From: Tannerella sp.
GTDB lineage: Bacteria; Bacteroidota; Bacteroidia; Bacteroidales; Tannerellaceae
Direction: 5' to 3'
Assembly: GCA_031269635.1 (NCBI GenBank)
Contig: JAISYY010000080.1
Span: 1 to 5,440, forward strand
DNA: 5,440 nt
Below the pieces are notes generated by a model, which saw only the letters and a program-made list of their open reading frames with translations, was not told the DNA's origin and ran no database searches. Shown here in pieces: positions 1 through 5,440 of this stretch (its first letter is position 1; every line of letters begins with the position of its first letter). The position numbers and the translations under genes are program-made.

Positions 1-439
1 CGAGAGTTTGCCCGTGCCGGACACTTCTGTAAACAATATCGTGTTGATGCACGACCCCGGCTTTACGTCTTCACACGATAAACCTCATTCCGATTTGTTA
101 AGGCGGTTCAAGAACAAAGCAAACGCTTTTAACATTGATTTTTCGGTGAGCGGACATACTCATAATTGGCGAATTGATGTTCCCGATCCGGATAATTTCA
201 ACTTTCACCGTATAGAAGACGGCGGACGAAATGGCGGTAACACGATTAAAACGCTTGTCGGCACATGCTTATTTCGCAATGTAAAACAGGGTATCTTACA
301 TGCAATTTTGAGCCATATTGTCTTAAAAAAGAGCGGCGAAACTTACAGGCTGTCTTTAATAACCGTCGGCAATTCGCAAGTAGTTGTCGAAAGTGTCAAC
401 GATTCGGGTAACCGCGGTTCGGATGTTTTTGTCAAATAA
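1..439 (+). CDS. Metallophosphoesterase, C-terminal part (5'-truncated by window edge)
   Basis: The reading frame is open from base 2 to the TAA at 437-439, so the real start lies upstream of the window. The TTG at base 8 is inside the gene and is not a credible start. The visible part holds the last metal-binding blocks of a calcineurin-like phosphoesterase: a beta strand ending in LMHDPGF, whose His codon is at 50-52, and SGHTH, with the GHTH codons at 152-163. In this fold these histidines help bind the two-metal centre that hydrolyses phosphoester bonds. The earlier blocks (DxH, GD, GNHD) must lie upstream. After GHTH come about 90 residues with alternating hydrophobic segments, probably a C-terminal beta region. 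The substrate and the cellular location cannot be told, because the N-terminus is missing. It resembles the phosphoesterase at 1193-2212 only in the shared motif. Confidence 0.75.
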   Translation, partial: ESLPVPDTSVNNIVLMHDPGFTSSHDKPHSDLLRRFKNKANAFNIDFSVSGHTHNWRIDVPDPDNFNFHRIEDGGRNGGNTIKTLVGTCLFRNVKQGILHAILSHIVLKKSGETYRLSLITVGNSQVVVESVNDSGNRGSDVFVK

Positions 440-458
440 AAAATATATATTACTTTTA
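428..458 (+). promoter_or_regulatory. Candidate Bacteroidota-type promoter for the ATPase relic
   Basis: TTTG at 428-431 is followed after 19 bases by TACTTTTA at 451-458. This matches the -33/-7 consensus of Bacteroidota housekeeping promoters (TTTG, then TAnnTTTG) except for the last base. It lies 22 bases before the relic's ATG at 481. The region is very AT-rich, so a chance match is quite possible. Confidence 0.3.
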
Positions 459-480
459 CGAAAAAAAATAGTATAAAGTG

Positions 481-901
481 ATGAAAGAATTTAATACATC
501 AGGATCCTGTAACAGCGTAAAGCATGCTTTACAAAAGACGTCGTTAATACCTTTTACTCATGATGAAAGTTACGAGCGGGATAAAAGAAACAGACCTTTA
601 GTGCTTTTAACGCTGTTCCTGATGAATTTTGTCAAAACTTTGGACAAGCCGCTGGTGATTTTCTTCGACGAAGCGGACTGTTTGAGCGAAGGAACATTAA
701 TCTCTTTTTTGCGCCAGTTGCGGGACGGCTATAACGACCGCAGCATTACGCCGTTTGTTCACTCCCCCTGGTGGGTATGCGCAATATTCGCGACTACAAG
801 GCGAAAATTCGCCCCGAAAGCGAAACGCTGCATGGGAAGATAAAATGTATATGAAAAAGGAAATAATAAACGGGAAAACGATTACCATTGTGGGTGCATA
901 A
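481..901 (+). pseudogene. Relic of an AAA-like ATPase, frameshifted and internally deleted
   Basis: Three pieces of one protein family lie in order but in three frames. From ATG 481 the frame begins MKEFNTSGSCN and later reads LVIFFDEADCLSEGT, a Walker B strand with its Asp-Glu codons at 667-672, then FLRQLRDGYNDR up to about 765. At the C-run 764-768 the frame breaks, and from 768 the +2-shifted frame reads LVGMRNIRDYKAKIRPESE to about 830. A second break follows, and from 830 the third frame reads AWEDKMYMKKEIINGKTITI to a TAA at 899-901. From memory of the family, these are the N-terminus, the segment around Walker B, and the extreme C-terminus of large paralogous ATP-binding proteins of Bacteroidota, usually around 500 residues. 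No Walker A (GxxxxGKT) remains, and most of the C-terminal half is missing. It cannot make a working ATPase. The 366-bp ORF from the GTG at 478 is only its first fragment. Confidence 0.8.
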
Positions 902-946
902 GATATGAGAATAAATAATATCGGTTTTTGCAATACGAATGTCGAT

Positions 947-977
947 TTTGCCTATTGACGGGCATTGCTATTTTTTG
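947..977 (+). promoter_or_regulatory. Candidate Bacteroidota-type promoter for the 1038-5375 gene group
   Basis: TTTG at 947-950 is followed after 18 bases by TATTTTTTG at 969-977. This is close to the TAnnTTTG -7 element with one extra T. Transcription would start around 982-986 and give a leader of roughly 50 bases before the ATG at 1038. It is the best such match in the gap after the ATPase relic, which is where the first gene of a new unit would need a promoter. Spacing and base composition make it plausible but not proven. Confidence 0.38.
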
Positions 978-1009
978 AAACTTTGCAACACATAATTGAT
1001 TTTAACAGA

Positions 1010-1024
1010 CCGGCTTAATGCCGG
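1010..1024 (+). promoter_or_regulatory. Small leader hairpin before the lipoprotein-like ORF
   Basis: CCGGC (1010-1014) and GCCGG (1020-1024) are perfect inverted repeats around a TTAAT loop. The GC-rich stem stands out in an AT-rich leader and ends 13 bases before the ATG at 1038. It could modulate translation or be a protein-binding palindrome. It has no T-run after it, so it does not look like a terminator. A five-base-pair stem can arise by chance. Confidence 0.25.
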
Positions 1025-1037
1025 AAGAAATTAAGGG

Positions 1038-1196
1038 ATGAAAAATAAACAAGATCTAAAAGTACTGGCCTGTTTGATATTCTTTTTACTATCCGCTTGT
1101 GTCGGGCAAGACGGCTTACGTGTCGGTGAGTTGACCTGCGAATCCATGGAAGTCGATCCGGGCGACGCCGCAATTTACACCTGGGAAAATAAATGA
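1038..1196 (+). CDS. Short putative lipoprotein (52 aa), possibly a truncated N-terminus of a larger exported protein
   Basis: This ORF begins MKNKQDLKVLACLIFFLLSA and then reads CVGQDG. That is a basic N-region, a hydrophobic core and an LSAC lipobox at residues 21-24 with Cys24 as the likely lipidated residue, the pattern of a Sec/SPII lipoprotein signal. Only about 28 residues follow before TGA at 1194-1196. The mature part contains GLRVGELTCESM, which faintly recalls the first strand of Bacteroidota GH78 alpha-L-rhamnosidases (a pattern like LTCEYxxNPxGID). The ORF may therefore be the stump of a lost glycosidase gene; that is inference from a short stretch. Its stop overlaps the next start by four bases (ATGA, 1193-1196), which would allow translational coupling. 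It is either a real small lipoprotein or a remnant now acting as a leader ORF. The signal peptide supports past or present translation. Confidence 0.5.
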   Translation: MKNKQDLKVLACLIFFLLSACVGQDGLRVGELTCESMEVDPGDAAIYTWENK

Positions 1197-2212
1197 ATTT
1201 AAATATGAGAAAGAGTTGCGTATTAATTTTTTCGGTTGCCATGTCGGTATGTGCGGTAGCGCAGCCGGAACTTAAATTTCGTCCCGACGGGAAATTCGTG
1301 ATCATGCAAATGACCGATTTGCATTGGACGCGCGAACGTGACGACAGAATGTGGGACATCTTGAAGCAAGGTATTCAAGCCGTGCGACCCGACCTCATCA
1401 TGCTGACGGGCGACATTGTAACGGATTCCGATACGCGCAGCGGTTGGGAAAAGGTAATTGCCGTTCTTACCCAAAGCGGCATCCCGTGGGCGGTAACTTT
1501 CGGCAATCACGACAAGGAACATGATATGACCAAGCCCGAAATTGTTGAGTTGCTGCAAACCAAGTCGGGCAACCTGACGGAAAACGGACCGGAAAATGTA
1601 TCCGGAAACAGTAATTTCATTTTGAAAATCGCCTCGTCGAAAACGCCCGGCAAAACAGCCTCCGTGCTGTATTGCTTCGACACGCGCCAGCAGGAGGACG
1701 GTATAGATTCTACACAGATTGCATGGTACAGGCAGAACAGCCGGGCGTTTACCGCAGCCAACGGGAACAAACCGCTTCCGGGACTGGCTTATTTACACAT
1801 CCCGCTAACGGAATTTAAGTTTGTCGCCGACAGCCCGGCTACCATCGGCGCTTTCGATGAACCAGTATGCGATCCTCCTCACAATTCGGGAGCATTGTCG
1901 GCATTTGCCGAAGGAGGCGATGTGATGGGCGTTTTCGTCGGGCATGATCACACCAATAATTTTATCGGAATCTATGACAACATCTGCCTGGCATACGGAT
2001 ACACCACGTTGCTTTCCAACTCGCACTATAAAACAGGAAGAGGCGCTCGCGCGGTCGAACTAACGGAAGACCGGCGCACTTTCGCTACCTGGCTTGTGCA
2101 ATTATGGGAAGAACCGGAAAAAGATAAAACGTCGACCTTCAAACCCAAGGCTGAAATCAGAAATAAGGTGGTTTATCCCGATGCTTTTCAAACAAGAAGC
2201 CTTCCGCATTGA
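1193..2212 (+). CDS. Secreted calcineurin-like metallophosphoesterase
   Basis: This complete 339-residue protein has every metal-binding block of the calcineurin-like (PF00149-type) fold: Asp42 and His44 in TDLHW, Asp74 in LTGD, GNHD at 104-107, His202 in LAYLHIPL, and GHDH at 250-253. Such enzymes hydrolyse phosphomonoesters or diesters using a two-metal centre. Overall it resembles the Dcr2/purple-acid-phosphatase-like exported phosphohydrolases common in Bacteroidota. A Sec signal peptide is clear (hydrophobic residues 10-22), with probable cleavage at AVA before Gln24, a common mature N-terminus in this phylum. It should act in the periplasm or outside. The ATG at 1193 overlaps the upstream stop by ATGA. 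The ATG at 1205 (MRKSCVLIF) gives a more compact signal peptide and is an equally good start. The C-terminal 30 residues are charged and probably flexible. The natural substrate is unknown; its place in a carbohydrate-like operon suggests a sugar phosphate or similar ester. Confidence 0.9.
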   Translation: MNLNMRKSCVLIFSVAMSVCAVAQPELKFRPDGKFVIMQMTDLHWTRERDDRMWDILKQGIQAVRPDLIMLTGDIVTDSDTRSGWEKVIAVLTQSGIPWAVTFGNHDKEHDMTKPEIVELLQTKSGNLTENGPENVSGNSNFILKIASSKTPGKTASVLYCFDTRQQEDGIDSTQIAWYRQNSRAFTAANGNKPLPGLAYLHIPLTEFKFVADSPATIGAFDEPVCDPPHNSGALSAFAEGGDVMGVFVGHDHTNNFIGIYDNICLAYGYTTLLSNSHYKTGRGARAVELTEDRRTFATWLVQLWEEPEKDKTSTFKPKAEIRNKVVYPDAFQTRSLPH

Positions 2213-2250
2213 CACAAAAAAACGATTTTGCAATTAAGAATTAAAAGAAT

Positions 2251-3942
2251 ATGAATAAAATGAACAGACAAATCAAGTTAACGTTATTAGCCGTCCTTCT
2301 GACAATGCCGTTTGCAGGCATGGAAGCGGCAAAGAAACCGGCGGTAGAACCTTTGCGCATATCCGTGCAGCAGCGCGTACCGTCCGAACTGGAAAAAGGC
2401 GCTTTGGTGATCACCAACCGCATTGAGGCATGGAATCCAAAAGAAACCGCTATCATCATCTGCGACATGTGGGACAAGCATTGGTGCCGTGACGCTACCG
2501 ACCGCGTAGCGGAAATGGCGCCCCACATGAATGAAGTGCTTACCATCGCCCGCGAAAAAGGTGTGAAAATCGTTCATGCGCCAAGCGAATGTATGGATTT
2601 TTACAAGGATTATCCCGGACGGAAAGAGGCGCAGAAGTACAACGATCCAAAAATCGCCGCGCTGGCCAATGGCGGTAACCTGCCTTCCGAAGAAGGCGCC
2701 GTATGGCCTGTGGATCAATCGGACGAAGGCTGCGAAAATGCGGATTGTAAGCCCGCCGGCGTATGGAAACGGCAAATCGAAACCTTGACCGTCAAGGACG
2801 AAGATTTAATTACGGATTCCGGAACCGAAGCCGGTTCGTATTTCAAGAAAAAAGGCATTAAAAACGTGATTCTCGTCGGCGTACACACCAACATGTGCGT
2901 CATCGGACGCAGTTTCGGCCTCCGCGCCATGAAGCGCATGGGTATGAATATCGTCCTCATGCGCGACATGACGGATTTAATGTACAATCATGAAATGTGG
3001 CCATACGTCGACCATTTTTCAGGTCTCGACCTGATGGTGGAATACATTGAAACTTACGTGTGTCCGTCTATCGTTTCGAGCGATTTCACAGGCAAGAAAC
3101 AATTCAAGTTCAAAGGCGACAAGCGTCCCCGTGTAGCAATCCTGACGGCCGAAAGCGAATACCGCGCCAATCAGCGTTTGCCGGAATTTGCACACGATTT
3201 GACCTTGAAGAAAAATATCCATTGCGATTATGCCCTGGGTATCCCCATCATGGGTGAGGCAAAGAAAGACGCCGACCCGAAAGTAAAGGCCGAATACGCC
3301 GCCTTCGGGATGCCGGTTGATACCGACGGAAAAACCGAAGCGCCAACCCGCCATAATCTGGAAAACCTCCAAATACTGGAAGACGCGGATTTAGCCATAT
3401 TCTTTATCCGCCGCCGCGCACTTGAACCCGAAAAAATGCAGGCAATCAAGACTTTTGTCGCCTCCGGAAAACCTGTAATCGGTATCCGTACCTCATCGCA
3501 CGCTTTCGACGCCAAAGGCAATGTGCCGCGCTCGGGCGGAGGCATTGTCGCCGCCAAGGAAAACGCTTCCGACATGCTGGCGCAGTGGCCTGAATTTGAC
3601 GCGGAGGTCTGGGGCGGAAACTATCAGGGACATTACGGGCATCTGCAGACCGGCACCGACTTCTCGATTGTTCCGGGCATGGAAAACCATCCGCTACTGA
3701 AAGGCGTTCAGCCGTTTACCACCCCGAACTGGCTCTACCGGAATCGCCCCTTGCGTTCCGCCAATGCCGTCGTGTTGATGCTCGGCAGCAACCCCGGCGT
3801 TCCCGACGAACCGGTTGCCTGGATCAATAACAACCGCGCCATTTACACCTCGCTCGGACATTGGGACGACTGGAAACAGGAAAGCTTCCGCAACCTGATG
3901 TTCAATTCAGTAGATTACCTGCTTAATTTAATTAAGAACTAA
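2251..3942 (+). CDS. Secreted isochorismatase-like hydrolase fused to a ThuA-like domain
   Basis: This 563-residue protein has two domains. Residues 1-27 form a Sec signal peptide (hydrophobic core 9-22, cleavage near residue 26), so it acts outside the cytoplasm. Residues about 62-275 are an isochorismatase-like cysteine hydrolase: Asp72 in IIICDMWDKHWC and the nucleophile Cys216 in GVHTNMCV. The lysine of the usual Asp-Lys-Cys triad is not evident; the aligned stretch reads DLITDSGTEAGSYF (185-198). Residues about 292-560 are a ThuA-like, glutamine-amidotransferase-like domain: RVAILTAESEY, then SGKPVIGIRTSSHAF (His417), WGGNYQGHYG (454-463), HPLL, PVAW and SLGHWDDW. A linker near 272-291 joins the halves. 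The start is ATG 2251, 38 bp after the phosphoesterase stop; ATG 2260 is an alternative. ThuA-like proteins often sit beside sugar dehydrogenases, as here. The reaction is unknown. Stand-alone versions of each domain are well known; how common this fusion is cannot be judged here. Confidence 0.88.
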   Translation: MNKMNRQIKLTLLAVLLTMPFAGMEAAKKPAVEPLRISVQQRVPSELEKGALVITNRIEAWNPKETAIIICDMWDKHWCRDATDRVAEMAPHMNEVLTIAREKGVKIVHAPSECMDFYKDYPGRKEAQKYNDPKIAALANGGNLPSEEGAVWPVDQSDEGCENADCKPAGVWKRQIETLTVKDEDLITDSGTEAGSYFKKKGIKNVILVGVHTNMCVIGRSFGLRAMKRMGMNIVLMRDMTDLMYNHEMWPYVDHFSGLDLMVEYIETYVCPSIVSSDFTGKKQFKFKGDKRPRVAILTAESEYRANQRLPEFAHDLTLKKNIHCDYALGIPIMGEAKKDADPKVKAEYAAFGMPVDTDGKTEAPTRHNLENLQILEDADLAIFFIRRRALEPEKMQAIKTFVASGKPVIGIRTSSHAFDAKGNVPRSGGGIVAAKENASDMLAQWPEFDAEVWGGNYQGHYGHLQTGTDFSIVPGMENHPLLKGVQPFTTPNWLYRNRPLRSANAVVLMLGSNPGVPDEPVAWINNNRAIYTSLGHWDDWKQESFRNLMFNSVDYLLNLIKN

Positions 3943-3946
3943 AAAC

Positions 3947-3966
3947 TAAGAGTTAAGAGTTATGAG
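3947..3966. repeat. 7-bp tandem repeat, nearly three copies
   Basis: TAAGAGT occurs at 3947-3953 and 3954-3960, followed by TATGAG at 3961-3966, a third copy with one change. It lies just after the stop codon at 3940-3942 and before the 14-bp repeat. It is probably slippage-derived spacer DNA; no function is visible. Confidence 0.7.
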
Positions 3967-3975
3967 ATGCAGAAA

Positions 3976-4010
3976 ATTGTTAATTATTAATTGTTAATTA
4001 TTAATTGTTT
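3976..4010. repeat. 14-bp AT-rich tandem repeat, 2.5 copies
   Basis: The unit ATTGTTAATTATTA is perfect at 3976-3989 and 3990-4003, and the first five bases recur at 4004-4008. It fills most of the 74-bp gap before the oxidoreductase and ends seven bases before the ATG at 4017. The unit includes the self-complementary TTAATTA-like core, so it can form weak AT-only pairs. Copy number could change by slippage and alter the spacing between the two genes. It is too short and irregular for CRISPR. Confidence 0.85.
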
Positions 4011-4016
4011 AAGAAT

Positions 4017-5375
4017 ATGAATAGACGTAATTTTATCAAGAAAGGAGTTCTTGCCTCAGCCGGAGTAGGATTGGGTGTAAGTTCGCTGTTCAGCGCATCC
4101 TGCGCAGGCGCTAACGACCGAATTGTACTGGCATTGATTGGTTGCGGCGGTCGCGGACTGGGAACCATCATCAACTGCTGCAAAATTAACGAAAACGTCG
4201 TAGTCAAAACCGTTTGCGACGTGAACAGAACTAAACTGGGCAAAGCCGCGGCGCAAGTCGAAAAAGACCTCGGTTACAAGCCCGGACAGACGGAAAACAT
4301 GAAAGAAATCTTTGACGACAAGGACGTCGACGCCGTATGGGTGGCTACTCCCGAACACTGGCATACGCTTGCCTCTATTTGGGCGCTCCAGGCCGGCAAG
4401 CACGTTTACGTGGAAAAAAATCCCACCGTCAACATTTGGGAAGGACGCAAATTGGTGGAAGCCGCCCGTAAATACAACAAAATCGTACAGGTAGGTTTCC
4501 AAAACCGCAGCGCAGCTTATGGCTTCTCGGCGCGCGACTATATCAAAAGCGGCAAATTAGGGCAAATCGTAACCGTCAAATGTTACAATTTGCTGGGCGG
4601 CGGTAAATCCAACGAAGCGCCTGAAACGGCAGTTCCCGCATGGCTCGACTGGGACAAATGGCTCGGCCCGGCGCCCATGCGCGGGTTCAGCCCGTCGATT
4701 GTGGACGAAAACGGACGCGGCGGTTGGTTGAACTATTGGGCGTACGGCGGCGGCGGATTATCCGACGACGCATCCCACGTGATGGACTTGTGCCGCTTGG
4801 TGATAGGCGACCCGGAACATCCGAAATCGGTGTATGGCTGGGGCGGAAACCATGTCTTCGGCGGTACTCGCGAAACTCCCGAATTTCAATCCATCGTGTA
4901 TGATTTCGGCGAATATACTCTGAGTTGCGACAATGCGTACGCCACTAATTACATGACTAAAACGCCCGGCGATATTCGCATGGACAAGACAAAATTCCCC
5001 AATTGGCGGAACAACTCTACCCGTACCGAAATCTACGGAACCGAAGGTATGATGTATCTCGGACGTCACGGCGGCGGTTGGCAGGTTTTGGGTCCGAAAA
5101 ACGAAATCGTTGCCGAAGACGGTGGCGTTTTTCCGGATAAAGAGCATCAGATCAACTTCATCGAATGTCTCCGTACGCGTAAAACGCCCAATGGGGAAGT
5201 CGAAGAATGTCATCGCAGCGCTACTTTGGTTCATCTCGGAAACATCGCATATAGGGTTGGTAACAAACAACTTACTTTCGACCCCGAAACCGAGAAAATC
5301 ACTAACGACAATTCCGCTAATATACTGGCGCGAGGCGCTTATAGAAAAGGTTACGAAGTGCCGGAAAAAGTGTAA
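4017..5375 (+). CDS. Tat-exported Gfo/Idh/MocA family oxidoreductase
   Basis: This 452-residue NAD(P)-dependent dehydrogenase family member starts at ATG 4017. That start places a twin-arginine signal right at the N-terminus (MNRRNFIKKG, then a hydrophobic stretch to about residue 28), so it is exported folded with its cofactor. Residues 35-155 form the Rossmann domain: GCGGRG at 42-47, Asp68 in the ribose-binding DVN, ATPEHWH at 110-116, and Glu133-Lys134, where EKP is usual and EKN is seen. The second, alpha/beta domain follows, with FQNRS at 161-165 and GGGGLSDDASHVMD at 244-257, supplying the family's Asp250, His254 and Asp257. These enzymes oxidise or reduce sugar and cyclitol hydroxyls; some use a tightly bound cofactor for hydrolysis or epimerisation. 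Its neighbour with a ThuA-like domain echoes the rhizobial thuA/thuB pair. The substrate is unknown. A Cys at residue 29 could be a lipid site, but the preceding residues fit a lipobox poorly. Confidence 0.92.
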   Translation: MNRRNFIKKGVLASAGVGLGVSSLFSASCAGANDRIVLALIGCGGRGLGTIINCCKINENVVVKTVCDVNRTKLGKAAAQVEKDLGYKPGQTENMKEIFDDKDVDAVWVATPEHWHTLASIWALQAGKHVYVEKNPTVNIWEGRKLVEAARKYNKIVQVGFQNRSAAYGFSARDYIKSGKLGQIVTVKCYNLLGGGKSNEAPETAVPAWLDWDKWLGPAPMRGFSPSIVDENGRGGWLNYWAYGGGGLSDDASHVMDLCRLVIGDPEHPKSVYGWGGNHVFGGTRETPEFQSIVYDFGEYTLSCDNAYATNYMTKTPGDIRMDKTKFPNWRNNSTRTEIYGTEGMMYLGRHGGGWQVLGPKNEIVAEDGGVFPDKEHQINFIECLRTRKTPNGEVEECHRSATLVHLGNIAYRVGNKQLTFDPETEKITNDNSANILARGAYRKGYEVPEKV

Positions 5376-5399
5376 TTGTGATTATATATGAATAAAAAT

Positions 5400-5440
5400 G
5401 AGTGTTATCCAATGGAATTTATTCCATTGGAAACACACTC
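5400..5440 (+). terminator. Long hairpin downstream of the oxidoreductase, probable terminator or repeat end
   Basis: The inner arms CCAATGGAA (5409-5417) and TTCCATTGG (5422-5430) pair perfectly around TTTA. The outer arms GAGTGT (5400-5405) and ACACTC (5435-5440) also pair perfectly. Between them, two more pairs can form, with one mismatch and one bulged C, giving about 17 pairs in 41 bases. It begins 24 bases after the stop codon and is preceded by AAAAAT (5394-5399). If ATTTTT follows the window edge, this is a classic, possibly bidirectional terminator. The T-run is not visible, so a mobile hairpin repeat is also possible. Confidence 0.55.

Noticed and set aside
478..843. The 121-residue ORF starting at GTG 478 as an intact hypothetical protein.
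   Set aside because: Its last 26 codons are a frameshifted reading of a conserved segment that continues in another frame, and it lacks Walker A; it is part of the pseudogene.
930..977. Imperfect stem (GCAAT 930-934 with ATTGC 964-968) followed by TATTTTTTG, resembling a terminator.
   Set aside because: Only five outer pairs with a long, poorly paired interior; the T-rich stretch is better read as a promoter -7 element.
2287..2775. Antisense ORF (162 codons) opposite the hydrolase domain.
   Set aside because: No start context or domain, and fully within a well-supported + strand gene.
3947..4010. Repeats as a CRISPR array.
   Set aside because: Units of 7 and 14 bp directly abut with no spacers, and no cas genes are present.
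4005..4016. TTG at 4005 as the start of the oxidoreductase.
   Set aside because: It lies inside the 14-bp repeat and would add four residues before a twin-arginine signal that begins naturally at ATG 4017.
4758..5270. Long antisense ORF (170 codons) opposite the oxidoreductase.
   Set aside because: It is a shadow of the coding strand's codon bias; its translation has no recognisable domain, and the + strand gene is certain.
5389..5440. Possible start of another gene (ATG 5389, reading MNKNECYPMEFIPLETHS and open to the window end), vaguely like the YPxxFxP start of mannose-6-phosphate isomerases.
   Set aside because: Only 17 codons are visible and nearly all lie inside the strong hairpin, which explains the sequence better. 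It cannot be confirmed without the downstream bases.

Overview
The window looks like a piece of a Bacteroidota (probably Bacteroidales) chromosome. The evidence is: start codons preceded by A-rich stretches rather than Shine-Dalgarno sites; candidate promoters of the Bacteroidota TTTG / TAnnTTTG type; AT-rich spacers with short tandem repeats between coding regions of more balanced composition; and a relic of an AAA-like ATPase family that is highly paralogous in this phylum. The species cannot be named from the sequence. All supported genes are on the + strand.

Layout. (1) Positions 1-439 hold the C-terminal part of a calcineurin-like metallophosphoesterase whose start lies outside the window. 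(2) Positions 481-901 hold a decayed AAA-like ATPase gene. Three recognisable pieces (N-terminus, Walker B region, extreme C-terminus) lie in three different reading frames, and the Walker A region and most of the C-terminal half are gone. (3) A candidate promoter at 947-977 and a small hairpin lead into a very short lipoprotein-like ORF (1038-1196). That ORF overlaps by ATGA the start of a complete secreted metallophosphoesterase (1193-2212). (4) After 38 bp comes a secreted two-domain protein, an isochorismatase-like hydrolase fused to a ThuA-like domain (2251-3942). (5) A 74-bp spacer with two sets of short tandem repeats precedes a Tat-exported Gfo/Idh/MocA oxidoreductase (4017-5375). (6) The window ends in a long hairpin (5400-5440) that may terminate the unit.

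How the genes may work together. Genes 1038-5375 share orientation and short spacing, with a plausible promoter at one end and a hairpin at the other, so they probably form one transcription unit. All three full-length products carry export signals (Sec, Sec, Tat), which suggests a cell-envelope or periplasmic pathway. A ThuA-like domain beside a Gfo/Idh/MocA dehydrogenase recalls the rhizobial thuA/thuB pair, where the dehydrogenase makes 3-keto sugars from disaccharides. A periplasmic pathway for oxidised or modified carbohydrate is therefore a reasonable hypothesis, but the substrate cannot be read from the sequence. The most unusual items are the hydrolase-ThuA fusion, in which the usual catalytic lysine of the hydrolase domain is not evident, the three-frame ATPase relic, and the terminal hairpin.
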